A stretch of 19,461 nucleotides of DNA from Limnohabitans sp. (GCA_024641725.1 JAHECM010000070.1:1-19461), one strand, 5' to 3'. Shown: positions 7,878-14,958, numbered from the stretch's first letter. Translations and numbers: made by a program. Notes: generated by a model not told the origin, from the letters alone.

Positions 7878-7922
7878 GCATGCGCAGAATGTGAATCACT
7901 GCTTTGCAATTCACGCGCATGC
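7878..7922 (+). other. Long bulged hairpin in the nrdA-nrdB spacer
   Basis: A continuous 17-nt right arm (7906-7922) pairs completely with three left segments: GCATGCGC (7878-7885), GTGAAT (7891-7896) and TGC (7900-7902), leaving bulges of 5 and 3 nt on the left only and a TTT loop. It ends 28 bases before nrdB and overlaps the putative -35 of an nrdB promoter. Confidence 0.55.
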
Positions 7923-7931
7923 TTTCATAAT
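7904..7931 (+). promoter_or_regulatory. Candidate internal promoter for nrdB
   Basis: TTGCAA (7904-7909) and CATAAT (7926-7931) are separated by 16 bp; the -10 matches the sigma-70 consensus at 5 of 6 positions. It would give a leader of about 12 bases before the nrdB ATG. A GGA at 7941-7943 sits 7 nt before the start as a weak ribosome-binding site. Confidence 0.4.
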
Positions 7932-7950
7932 TTGAGAATTGGAATTTTTT

Positions 7951-9078
7951 ATGTTGTCCTGGGACGATCAAGCCAAACCTGCATTGCAGCCTGCAATGCC
8001 CTCATTCGGTGGTGCAGCACCTGCACCGGCTGCCGCATCGACGACGGCCACACCCAGCCCACGGCGCATGACCGCCGCCGACAAGCGCATCATCAACGGG
8101 CAGACCGACGTCAACCAATTGGTCCCCTTCAAGTACAAATGGGCCTGGGAAAAATACTTGGCCACCTGCGCCAACCACTGGATGCCGCAAGAAGTGAACA
8201 TGAACCGAGACATCGCCTTGTGGAAAGACCCCAACGGTCTGACCGAAGACGAGCGCCGCATCGTCAAGCGCAACCTAGGCTTCTTTGTGACCGCCGACTC
8301 ACTGGCCGCCAACAACATCACACTGGGCACCTACCGCCACATCACCGCGCCCGAGTGCCGTCAGTTTTTGCTGCGCCAAGCCTTTGAAGAAGCGATCCAC
8401 ACCCACGCCTACCAGTACATCGTTGAATCGTTGGGCCTGGACGAAAGCGAGATCTTCAACGCCTACAACGAAGTCCAGTCCATCCGCGACAAAGACGAGT
8501 TCTTGATCCCGTTCATCAGCGCGGTCATGGACCCGCACTTCAAAACAGGAACCCTCGAAACCGACCAGACCTTGCTGAAGTCCTTGATCGTTTTCGCATG
8601 CCTGATGGAAGGCCTGTTCTTCTACGTGGGTTTCACCCAAATTTTGGCCTTGGGACGCCAAAACAAAATGACTGGCGCGGCCGAGCAGTACCAGTACATC
8701 TTGCGCGACGAGTCCATGCACTGCAACTTTGGCATCGACCTGATCAACACCGTGAAGCTGGAAAACCCCCAGCTGTGGACCGCAGAATTCAAAGCCGAAA
8801 TCAAAGCGCTGTTCCTCAAAGCTGTCGAACTCGAATACCGTTATGCCGAAGACACCATGCCACGCGGCGTGTTGGGCATGAACGCTTCGATGTTCAAAGG
8901 TTACCTGCGCTACATCGCCAACCGCCGCGCCACGCAAATTGGCCTGGAAGAGCTCTTCCCGAACGAAGAAAACCCGTTCCCATGGATGAGCGAAATGATC
9001 GACCTGAAGAAAGAACGCAACTTCTTTGAAACCCGGGTCATCGAATACCAGTCTGGCGGAGCCCTGTCTTGGGATTGA
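7951..9078 (+). CDS. nrdB: NrdB, class Ia ribonucleotide reductase small (radical) subunit
   Basis: Holds the diiron-tyrosyl radical cofactor that starts catalysis in NrdA. The 375-residue protein keeps all expected residues with the E. coli spacing: Asp116, Glu147 and His150 (EEAIHTHAY), radical Tyr154, Glu220 (CLMEGLFFY), and Glu254 and His257 (RDESMHCNF). The presence of Tyr154 supports class Ia rather than the Tyr-less Ic type. The C-terminal tail QSGGALSWD is the segment that docks on NrdA. Residues about 7-40 are a low-complexity Ala/Pro/Thr stretch with no counterpart in the core fold. ATG 7951 was chosen (MLSWDDQAKP); a TTG at 7939 would add four residues. No ferredoxin gene (yfaE-like) follows. 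Confidence 0.96.
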   Translation: MLSWDDQAKPALQPAMPSFGGAAPAPAAASTTATPSPRRMTAADKRIINGQTDVNQLVPFKYKWAWEKYLATCANHWMPQEVNMNRDIALWKDPNGLTEDERRIVKRNLGFFVTADSLAANNITLGTYRHITAPECRQFLLRQAFEEAIHTHAYQYIVESLGLDESEIFNAYNEVQSIRDKDEFLIPFISAVMDPHFKTGTLETDQTLLKSLIVFACLMEGLFFYVGFTQILALGRQNKMTGAAEQYQYILRDESMHCNFGIDLINTVKLENPQLWTAEFKAEIKALFLKAVELEYRYAEDTMPRGVLGMNASMFKGYLRYIANRRATQIGLEELFPNEENPFPWMSEMIDLKKERNFFETRVIEYQSGGALSWD

Positions 9079-9165
9079 TCCCCTGAACACTTCTCACATG
9101 AAGACCCCTCACAAGCCACGCCCCATGCATGCTCCGGCAGCCATGAGGTGTGGCTTTTCCGCGTT

Positions 9166-9195
9166 CATGGTGTTGAGGCCGGCCTCAGCACCATG
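9166..9195. repeat. 30-bp near-perfect palindrome upstream of the H1-like gene
   Basis: Arms 9166-9180 and 9181-9195 are complementary at 14 of 15 positions with no spacer (core GAGGCCGGCCTC, only 9173/9188 mismatched, T-G). It lies 88 bases after nrdB and 75 bases before the H1-like start. There is no T-run, so it could be a repressor site, a strong RNA hairpin or both. Confidence 0.6.
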
Positions 9196-9270
9196 GATCG
9201 CTTTGTGCTCTCCAACAGGCACAGAGTGTTTCCCTTCCGTTGATTTTTCAACTTGATCAAGGAGAAAACC

Positions 9271-9825
9271 ATGGCAACTGCAAAAAAAGCAGCAGCGAAA
9301 AAAGCTGCCCCCTCGAAAGCTGTAGCAAAGAAAGCTGCACCGGCCAAAAAAGCCGTCGCCGCCAAAAAGCCAGCTGCTAAAAAAGCTGTAGCGAAAAAAG
9401 CTGCACCGGCCAAAAAAGCTGCACCAGCCAAAAAAGCCGTTGCCGCTAAAAAGCCAGCAGCGAAAAAAGCTGTAGCCAAGAAAGCTGCACCGGCCAAAAA
9501 AGCCGTCGCCGCCAAAAAGCCAGCAGCGAAAAAAGCTGTAGCCAAGAAAGCTGCACCGGCCAAAAAAGCCGTCGCCGCTAAAAAGCCAGCAGCGAAAAAA
9601 GCAGCACCAGCCAAAAAAGCCGCTGCCGTCAAAAAGCCTGCTGCGAAGAAAGCTGTAGCCAAAAAAGCTGCTGCCAAGAAGCCCGCCGCGAAAAAGCCTG
9701 CTGCCAAAAAAGCAGCCAAAAAACCCGCTGCGAAAAAAGCCTCCAAAGCACCCGCTGCCCCTGCTGCGCAAACCACTCTGAGTCCTCAAGCTGCGTGGCC
9801 GTTTCCTTCGGCCGCCAAGCCCTGA
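9271..9825 (+). CDS. Histone H1-like lysine/alanine-rich nucleoid protein
   Basis: A 184-residue protein made almost wholly of Lys, Ala, Pro and Val in KKAVAKKAAPAKK-type repeats, like the C-terminal tail of eukaryotic histone H1 and bacterial H1-like proteins (AlgP, Hc2/BpH1 types). Such proteins bind DNA without sequence specificity and compact it. Residues 168-184 are different: TTLSPQAAWPFPSAAKP, a non-repetitive tail. I recall similar PQAAWPFP tails on H1-like proteins of related Burkholderiales. The start is ATG 9271, preceded by a strong Shine-Dalgarno AAGGAG (9259-9264) with 6-nt spacing, the best in the window and suggesting high expression. The repeats are built from near-identical 66-bp DNA units. 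A strong terminator follows. Exact family naming from low-complexity sequence is uncertain. Confidence 0.85.
   Translation: MATAKKAAAKKAAPSKAVAKKAAPAKKAVAAKKPAAKKAVAKKAAPAKKAAPAKKAVAAKKPAAKKAVAKKAAPAKKAVAAKKPAAKKAVAKKAAPAKKAVAAKKPAAKKAAPAKKAAAVKKPAAKKAVAKKAAAKKPAAKKPAAKKAAKKPAAKKASKAPAAPAAQTTLSPQAAWPFPSAAKP
9325..9606 (+). repeat. Tandem 66-bp repeats inside the H1-like gene
   Basis: Four consecutive in-frame units: 9325-9390 (66 bp), 9391-9474 (84 bp, the unit plus an 18-bp internal duplication of GCACCxGCCAAAAAAGCT type), 9475-9540 (66 bp) and 9541-9606 (66 bp, diverging in the last two codons). Units 3 and 4 are nearly identical. Each codes for 22 residues, so copy-number change alters length without a frameshift. 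Confidence 0.8.
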
Positions 9826-9847
9826 ACCAGAGCTCGGGCGTTAGCCT

Positions 9848-9886
9848 AAAAACCCCAACACCTGCCAAGGTGTTGGGGTTTTTTTT
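9848..9886. terminator. Strong bidirectional intrinsic terminator
   Basis: CCCCAACACCT (9853-9863) and AGGTGTTGGGG (9868-9878) form a perfect 11-bp stem with loop GCCA, followed by T8 (9879-9886) on the plus strand and preceded by A5 (9848-9852), which serves the minus strand. It ends the H1-like gene from the left and the DUF3426 gene from the right. Confidence 0.93.
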
Positions 9887-9896
9887 GAATTGAAAT

Positions 9897-10883
9897 TCAG
9901 CGCGCGAGGAGACGCAGTTGCGCCTGGCTGGCCAGCAAGTCAGGGGGCACATCCACCTGCATATTGCCTTGCCAGCGCTGCCCTGCGGCCAACTCAGGCG
10001 GTGCCGCCGTTGCGCCCGAGGTCAAGCGTTGAGCGGCCACCTCTTGTCCTTGCGCGTTGAGCAGTTTGAGCGCCAAGTCGGGCACGGCCAAAGGCACGGC
10101 CGCTGAATGCTTGAGCGTCCAACTCAAGCGATAGCCCATCCCCTCCAAGGCCATGGGTTCAGCCTGCAAAGACCACACCGTCAGCGGTGGCTGCCACTGC
10201 GCCTGGCATGCTGCGCTGGTGCACCACTGAGACAGCACACGGCCGGCCTGGGGCCAATGCGCCAAAAAGGCTGTCCGCCCAGCCAGCAAGCCTTGAAACA
10301 CCAAGACAATCGCAAGCCCCATCGTCAGCGCCACCAGAGCTTTGGGCTTGCGCGATGCCCCTGCAGACGAGGTCTTTGAGCCCTCGTCTGGCATGTCGTG
10401 GTCCGCATTCGGGGCCTTGGCAGGGGCTTCGCCTTGCTGAGGGACTGCAGCGAAGTCCGGAAGCTTGAAGGACTGCAAGGCGTCCGCAAACGCATGAATG
10501 GGCGAAGCATCGGCAACATCGGACGTCTCTGGTTGAGCAACCGGCGGCGTTGTCGCGAAGGCTGAAGGCGTGGGTGTTGCGGGTGTGGGTGCCGATGAAG
10601 ACATGGGCACCGGAGGTGACAAGGCATCGGTACCTGCAACAAACGGATCGGGCGACTCTTTGTGCAGCAAACGCTCCAAGTCAACACGCCCACCCAGCTG
10701 TGGCGCGCCCACATTGACGCGTTCGGTCAAGGTGGGAATCACATCGGCCGCCACCACGCGCCCGGCACTGTCAAAAACATGCTGACACGCGCCGCAGCGC
10801 AGCCATCCGTTTGCTTGTTGAAGTTGTTCAGACGCCACCGCATAGACGGTGTCGCAATCGGGGCAACGGGTGATCCAGCTCAT
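9897..10883 (-). CDS. DUF3426 zinc-ribbon membrane protein
   Basis: A 328-residue protein starting MSWITRCPDC. Its N-terminus is an MJ0042-type zinc ribbon with Cys7, Cys10, Cys30 and Cys33 (CPDC ... CGAC) followed by HVFDS. A long Pro/Ala/Thr/Ser-rich linker occupies about 45-180. One transmembrane helix lies at about 182-202 (ALVALTMGLAIVLVFQGLL), and the C-terminal DUF3426 domain (about 205-328) contains VWSLQ, a YRLSWTLKHSA segment and LALKLLNAQGQEVAAQRL, resembling a secreted beta-sandwich. Topology is probably zinc ribbon inside, DUF3426 outside. Function is unknown; the family regularly sits beside prmA in Burkholderiales. An in-frame ATG 14 codons upstream is rejected because the ribbon normally begins within a few residues. 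TAAAAT at 10891-10896 lies 7 nt before the start, suggesting its own leaderless transcript in addition to readthrough from prmA. Confidence 0.85.
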   Translation of the reverse strand: MSWITRCPDCDTVYAVASEQLQQANGWLRCGACQHVFDSAGRVVAADVIPTLTERVNVGAPQLGGRVDLERLLHKESPDPFVAGTDALSPPVPMSSSAPTPATPTPSAFATTPPVAQPETSDVADASPIHAFADALQSFKLPDFAAVPQQGEAPAKAPNADHDMPDEGSKTSSAGASRKPKALVALTMGLAIVLVFQGLLAGRTAFLAHWPQAGRVLSQWCTSAACQAQWQPPLTVWSLQAEPMALEGMGYRLSWTLKHSAAVPLAVPDLALKLLNAQGQEVAAQRLTSGATAAPPELAAGQRWQGNMQVDVPPDLLASQAQLRLLAR

Positions 10884-10890
10884 GCGCTTG

Positions 10891-10896
10891 ATTTTA
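10891..10896 (-). promoter_or_regulatory. -10-like hexamer directly before the DUF3426 gene
   Basis: On the minus strand TAAAAT ends 7 nt before the ATG with no Shine-Dalgarno between. The context CTCTAAAATC is the same as before mpl. No good -35 is seen. Confidence 0.4.
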
Positions 10897-10929
10897 GAGT
10901 GCAACCAGAGCGCCGAATCTGGCACGCCA

Positions 10930-11817
10930 TCAAAGCGCTTTTTGGGCCGTCATCAGAATCCAACCATCTTCACAGTCGGCCACTTGCAAGGACAACCAAG
11001 GCGCATAAGCGGCTTGCAGCTCTTCGGCTTGACGCTCCAAAATGCCAGCGAGCACCAAGTGGCCTCCTGCTTGCACATGGGCGCACAGCAAAGGCGCCAG
11101 CACCTTGAGTGGGGTGGCCAAAATATTGGCCAACACGGTGTTGTATGCGCCCTGCGCCCGGTCAGGCAAGCCCGCATTCAGGGCCACGCTGTTGGCTTGC
11201 GCATTCAATTCGGTCGATGTCACGGCGGCTTCGTCGATGTCCACCGCGTCAATCTGACGGGCCCCGTGCTTGGCCGCGCCAATGGCCAAAATGCCAGAGC
11301 CACAACCGTAGTCCAGCACGCGCTGGCCATCGAGTGGGTGGGTTGCGATCCAGCGCAAACACATGCGGGTGGTCGGGTGGGTGCCGGTGCCAAATGCAAG
11401 ACCCGGGTCCAAGCGGATGATCTGCCGGGCCTGCTCAGGCACCTCGTGCCATGTGGGCACGATCCAAAATTCGGGGGTGATTTCGACCGGGGCAAATTGC
11501 GATTGGGTCAAGCGCACCCAGTCTTGGTCTTCAACTTTTCGAACACCCAACACCTGGCAAGACTCAAAAAAATCTTGTGCCGCCAGCAACTCGCAGGCCT
11601 CCTTGGCCTGTGCTTCCTGCGCAAACAAGGCCACCAAGCGTGAGCGCTGCCAACCCTCCTTGGGCGGCGGCATGCCGGGCTCGCCAAACAGCGCCTGCTC
11701 AGCAGGCGTCTGGGCGTCAGCGTCCTCGACCGACACGCTCAAAGCCTCCAGGGCATCGAGCGCATCACCAATGATTTCCACCCGCTCTTCGGGGCACAAC
11801 ATCAACAACTCGTACAT
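10930..11817 (-). CDS. prmA: PrmA, ribosomal protein L11 methyltransferase
   Basis: SAM-dependent enzyme that trimethylates ribosomal protein L11 at several amino groups. The protein has 295 residues, the family length. The N-terminal L11-recognition domain (about 1-60, with EDADAQTPAEQALFGEPG) is followed by a linker and a class I methyltransferase domain: LAFGTGTHPTT at 140-150, the SAM-binding VLDYGCGSGILAIGAAKHGA at 167-186, AVDID at 191-195 and the substrate-site motif LANILATPL with Asn231. Its ATG overlaps the accC stop by one base (TGATG), and no Shine-Dalgarno is visible, so translation is probably coupled to accC. The zinc-ribbon gene follows after 46 bases. Confidence 0.95.
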   Translation of the reverse strand: MYELLMLCPEERVEIIGDALDALEALSVSVEDADAQTPAEQALFGEPGMPPPKEGWQRSRLVALFAQEAQAKEACELLAAQDFFESCQVLGVRKVEDQDWVRLTQSQFAPVEITPEFWIVPTWHEVPEQARQIIRLDPGLAFGTGTHPTTRMCLRWIATHPLDGQRVLDYGCGSGILAIGAAKHGARQIDAVDIDEAAVTSTELNAQANSVALNAGLPDRAQGAYNTVLANILATPLKVLAPLLCAHVQAGGHLVLAGILERQAEELQAAYAPWLSLQVADCEDGWILMTAQKAL

Positions 11818-13166
11818 CAGCGTTTGTGCTGGCTCAGCCAGTGCTCCAAATAGTGGATGTTGGTGCCGCCGGCCATGAACTTGGCGTCCACCATCAGCTC
11901 ACGGTGCAGCGGCACGTTGGTGTTAATCCCTTCGATCACAGTCTCGGCCAATGCCGTTTGCATGCGGGCCAATGCCTGCTCGCGAGTGTCACCGTGCACG
12001 ATCAACTTGCCGATCATCGAGTCGTAGTTGGGCGGCACAAAATAGTTGCTGTACGCATGCGAGTCCACGCGCACGCCAGGGCCTCCAGGCATGTGCCAAG
12101 AGGTGATGCGCCCGGGTGATGGCGTGAACTTGAACGGGTCTTCGGCGTTCACACGGCACTCAATGGCATGACCTCGGATCTGGATCTGCTTTTGGATAAA
12201 CGGCAGCTTTTCGCCCGCAGCCACCATGATCTGGGTTCTCACGATGTCCACGCCCGTAATGAATTCGGTCACCGGGTGCTCAACCTGCACGCGCGTGTTC
12301 ATTTCAATGAAATAAAACTCACCGTTTTCGTAGAGAAACTCGAATGTTCCAGCGCCACGATAACCAATTTTTTTGCATGCCGCCACGCAACGTTCGCCAA
12401 TTTTTTCGATCAACTTGCGGGGAATGCCTGGCGCAGGCGCCTCCTCGATCACTTTTTGGTGACGACGCTGCATGGAGCAATCGCGCTCACCCAGATACAC
12501 CGCGTTCTTGAACTTGTCGGCCAAGATCTGGATTTCGATGTGACGGGGGTTCTGCAGGAACTTTTCCATGTACACCGCAGGATTGCCAAAGGCAGCGCCC
12601 GCCTCAGCCTTGGTCATCTGCACCGCGTTGATCAGTGCTGCTTCGGTGTGCACCACACGCATGCCGCGACCGCCGCCGCCACCGGCGGCCTTGATGATCA
12701 CCGGGTAGCCCACGCTTTTGGCGATGCGACGCACTTGGGCTGGATCGTCGGGCAATTCGCCCTCAGAGCCTGGCACGCAAGGCACGCCCGCGCGGATCAT
12801 GGCCTGCTTGGCGGAGACCTTGTCGCCCATGATGCGGATCGACTCGGGCGTGGGACCAATGAACTGGAAGCCGCTTTTTTCGACACGCTCGGCGAAGTCG
12901 GCGTTCTCGCTCAAAAAACCATAGCCAGGGTGGATCGCTTCGGCATCGGTCACCTCGGCAGCCGAAATGATAGCCGGCATATTGAGGTAGCTCAGCGCTG
13001 AGGGGCCAGGCCCGATACAAACGGCTTCTTCGGCCAACTTGACGTATTTCGCCTCTTTGTCCGCCTCAGAGTAGACCATCACCGCCTTAACGCCCAACTC
13101 GCGGCAAGCGCGCTGGATCCGCAAAGCGATTTCGCCACGGTTGGCGACCAGGATTTTCTTGAACAT
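11817..13166 (-). CDS. accC: AccC, biotin carboxylase subunit of acetyl-CoA carboxylase
   Basis: Carboxylates the biotin on AccB with ATP and bicarbonate, the first half-reaction of fatty-acid synthesis. The 449-residue protein has the length and numbering of E. coli AccC: ATP-grasp residues Lys116 and Lys159, the glycine loop AGGGGGRGMR at 161-170, Glu288, Asn290, Arg292 and catalytic Glu296 in EMNTRVQVEHPVTE, and Arg338 for biotin enolate stabilisation. ATG 13166 was chosen because it gives MFKKILVANRGEIALRI, the invariant N-terminus; a longer frame to 13235 would overlap accB. It lies 14 bases after accB and overlaps prmA by one base, making an accB-accC-prmA operon. Confidence 0.97.
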   Translation of the reverse strand: MFKKILVANRGEIALRIQRACRELGVKAVMVYSEADKEAKYVKLAEEAVCIGPGPSALSYLNMPAIISAAEVTDAEAIHPGYGFLSENADFAERVEKSGFQFIGPTPESIRIMGDKVSAKQAMIRAGVPCVPGSEGELPDDPAQVRRIAKSVGYPVIIKAAGGGGGRGMRVVHTEAALINAVQMTKAEAGAAFGNPAVYMEKFLQNPRHIEIQILADKFKNAVYLGERDCSMQRRHQKVIEEAPAPGIPRKLIEKIGERCVAACKKIGYRGAGTFEFLYENGEFYFIEMNTRVQVEHPVTEFITGVDIVRTQIMVAAGEKLPFIQKQIQIRGHAIECRVNAEDPFKFTPSPGRITSWHMPGGPGVRVDSHAYSNYFVPPNYDSMIGKLIVHGDTREQALARMQTALAETVIEGINTNVPLHRELMVDAKFMAGGTNIHYLEHWLSQHKR

Positions 13167-13180
13167 GAAAGCCCCAGTGC

Positions 13181-13633
13181 TTATTCGATGATGAAGAGCG
13201 GCTGACCGTATTCCACCGCCTGGCCGTTTTCGCACAGGATCTGGGTCACGGTACCGGCTTTGTCCGATTCGATCTCATTGAGGATCTTCATGGCTTCAAC
13301 GATGCACAAGGTGTCGCCTTCTTTCACCACTGAGCCAATTTGTGCGAAGGGTGCCGCACCGGGACTGGACGAACGGTAGAAGGTGCCCACCATGGGCGAC
13401 TTGACGGTGTGGCCGGCTGAGGGGGCCACTTCGGGTGGAGCCTCGGCAGCGGCCAGGGGTGCAACCATTTGCGGCGCGGCAGCCATGGGTGACGCCATCA
13501 TCATGGGTGCAGCCATCGCCACCCCCATGCTTTTGACAATGCGAACTTTGCCTTCGGCCTCGGTGATCTCGAGTTCAGAGACGTTCGACTCCGAAACCAA
13601 ATCGATCAGTGTCTTGAGTTTGCGCAAATCCAT
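13181..13633 (-). CDS. accB: AccB, biotin carboxyl carrier protein
   Basis: Carries the biotin that AccC carboxylates and the AccAD carboxyltransferase uses. It is 150 residues. The N-terminal segment MDLRKLKTLIDLVSESNVSELEITEAEGKVRI is typical of the family. An Ala/Pro/Met-rich flexible linker covers about 37-75. The biotinyl domain has the thumb SPMVGTFYRSSSPGAAPF (79-96) and the biotinylation motif EAMKILNE with Lys116. The start at ATG 13633 was preferred over an in-frame ATG five codons upstream because it matches the family N-terminus; GGAGG lies 4 nt before it, rather close. AccA and AccD are not in the window. Confidence 0.96.
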   Translation of the reverse strand: MDLRKLKTLIDLVSESNVSELEITEAEGKVRIVKSMGVAMAAPMMMASPMAAAPQMVAPLAAAEAPPEVAPSAGHTVKSPMVGTFYRSSSPGAAPFAQIGSVVKEGDTLCIVEAMKILNEIESDKAGTVTQILCENGQAVEYGQPLFIIE

Positions 13634-13805
13634 AGGACCTCCATGCATCGGGAAATGTAATGCGCCGAATTTACCCTAATTTCAGGGAAAACACTGAAAA
13701 AACACGATTTCAGCCCCCCCCCAAGCACCCCCAAGCAGGCGCCGCAGCAGTCAAGACAGATCTTTCTGGGCCATGCCCAAGCCCCAAGCACATGCAGCGG
13801 CCAGA
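13634..13805 (-). other. accB upstream region (172 bases)
   Basis: Lies between the TlpA-like stop and accB. On the minus strand it contains a 10-bp tandem repeat (TGCTTGGGGG, 13737-13728 and 13727-13718) running into a G9 tract (13722-13714), a small hairpin (CTGAAA/TTTCAG, 13694-13713), an imperfect inverted repeat (13670-13690) and a TACATT (13659-13654) that could be a -10. No confident -35 or terminator is seen. Confidence 0.4.
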
Positions 13806-14354
13806 TCAAGCCGCCTTGGCCACCCACTCAAGCAAGTCAGGTTTTGTCAATTGCCCCAGTTTTCGCGACAAAATGCGTCCATCTGCAGCGAACATCACAC
13901 TGAAAGGCAATCCACCAGCCGCATTGCCCAGCGAGCGCATCAGCGCCGTGCCGTCCAAACCGGCCAAACCCAGTGGAAAAGTCAGCGGCTGCCGCTCCAG
14001 AAACCGTTTCACAGCGCTGGGCTGGTCGATCGCTAAACCCAGGACTTGCACACCTTTGCCAGCTTGTTCTTGCCAGAAGGCGTCGATCATGGGCAACTCC
14101 TCCACGCAGGGCGGGCACCAGGTGGCCCAAAAGTTCAGCAGCAAAGGCCGTCCCCGAAAATCGGCCATGTTCAGCGTGCCGCCTTGAGGCGTGCCAAAGG
14201 TCAACGCCCACAAAGCGCGTTCCGCCTCTGGCAAGGCCTCTTGCAGCTGCAAGCGCCAGCCAGCCACACCGGCGCCAGCAGCGGCAGCCAGCGCTCCCGC
14301 TCCCCACAACCAAGCTCGGCGTTGGACTCCTGATGGTTCATTGGACGTGTTCAT
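13806..14354 (-). CDS. TlpA-like thioredoxin-fold protein, membrane-anchored
   Basis: A 182-residue protein with an N-terminal signal/anchor: QRRAWLW at 11-17 followed by a Gly/Ala hydrophobic stretch to about 32. The arginine pair resembles a Tat motif, but no lipobox Cys is present. Residues about 45-182 form an AhpC-TSA/TlpA-type thioredoxin domain with the redox motif WCPPC (Cys80, Cys83) in NFWATWCPPCVEELP, and GGLPFSVMFAADG carrying the cis-proline segment (LP rather than TP). Family members reduce extracytoplasmic disulfides, often for cytochrome c maturation; the partner here is unknown. ATG 14354 was chosen because the upstream in-frame sequence lies in the previous gene and has no thioredoxin character. 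It follows the nucleotidyltransferase-like gene by 13 bases, probably in one transcript. Confidence 0.88.
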   Translation of the reverse strand: MNTSNEPSGVQRRAWLWGAGALAAAAGAGVAGWRLQLQEALPEAERALWALTFGTPQGGTLNMADFRGRPLLLNFWATWCPPCVEELPMIDAFWQEQAGKGVQVLGLAIDQPSAVKRFLERQPLTFPLGLAGLDGTALMRSLGNAAGGLPFSVMFAADGRILSRKLGQLTKPDLLEWVAKAA

Positions 14355-14367
14355 GGCGGCAATTGTC

Positions 14368-14958
14368 TCAGGTGGGAGAAGCCAACAAACGCTCCAGGGC
14401 CGGCAAATCCCCCCGAGGCGCCCGGCCTTGGGCATCGGGCTGCAAGGCCCCGCGCAGGTCATCGAGGTCATAAATCCGCAAATGCACCCCGATGTCTTCC
14501 TCCAAACCGGGGCACCAGCTGTGCAGGCTGAGCACATCCACATCGTCACCATGCATGCCGCGCACTGAGCCGACCTCGTAGCGCTGGTTCTGGTTGATGA
14601 GCGCGATTTCGGCCGACTTGGCGTCTTCGCAAAACAGCGCCAGGTCAATGTCCGTCAGACGGGTGGCCCAACCCCGCCAAACCGCGCCAGTCAGGTGCGG
14701 CCTGAAGTCGGTCAAACGGCGCATCCAAAGCAGCGCATGCTCACGCAGCGCCCGCAACTCGTCAGGCTGGGTGTCTGCGCAAAACAGCGCCAGGTAATCC
14801 CAAACCTGCGCTTCGACCCTGTCGTTGTCCGGCAGCGCTGTGCGGCCCGGTAAACCCAGCGCTTTGAGCGCTCGCAGCTTGGCCAGCCCAAAAGACAAGC
14901 CTTCTTCGACAACCAGCCGGGCCGCCGTGGCCGCAATTTCTTCAGATGCATCACTCAT
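14368..14958 (-). CDS. Conserved-looking hypothetical protein with a nucleotidyltransferase-like motif
   Basis: I do not recognise a named family. The 196-residue protein starts MSDASEEIAATAARLVVEEGL. An N-terminal helical region (1-75) contains a charged repeat-like stretch. Residues 89-110 read LTGAVWRGWATRLTDIDLALFC, which aligns with the polymerase-beta-type nucleotidyltransferase signature (G-S-x-x-R-G...S-D-I-D-L): Gly91, Arg95-Gly96, and Asp103-x-Asp105 at the canonical spacing, though the usual Ser after Gly is Ala. A third acidic residue could be Asp139 or Asp141 in HGDDVDVLSL, also expected. C-terminal residues 150-196 contain YDLDDLRGALQPDAQGRAPRGDL. A role in transferring a nucleotide is inference from this motif only. 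It begins 40 bases from mpl on the opposite strand and leads into the TlpA-like gene. Confidence 0.7.
   Translation of the reverse strand: MSDASEEIAATAARLVVEEGLSFGLAKLRALKALGLPGRTALPDNDRVEAQVWDYLALFCADTQPDELRALREHALLWMRRLTDFRPHLTGAVWRGWATRLTDIDLALFCEDAKSAEIALINQNQRYEVGSVRGMHGDDVDVLSLHSWCPGLEEDIGVHLRIYDLDDLRGALQPDAQGRAPRGDLPALERLLASPT

Noticed and set aside
9325..9606. Regularly spaced repeats considered as a CRISPR-like or satellite array
   Set aside because: The units are contiguous, in frame and encode the Lys/Ala repeats of the H1-like protein; there are no unique spacers and no cas genes.
12168..13001. 277-codon plus-strand open frame opposite accC
   Set aside because: It is a shadow of accC, whose catalytic residues are all present in the other frame.
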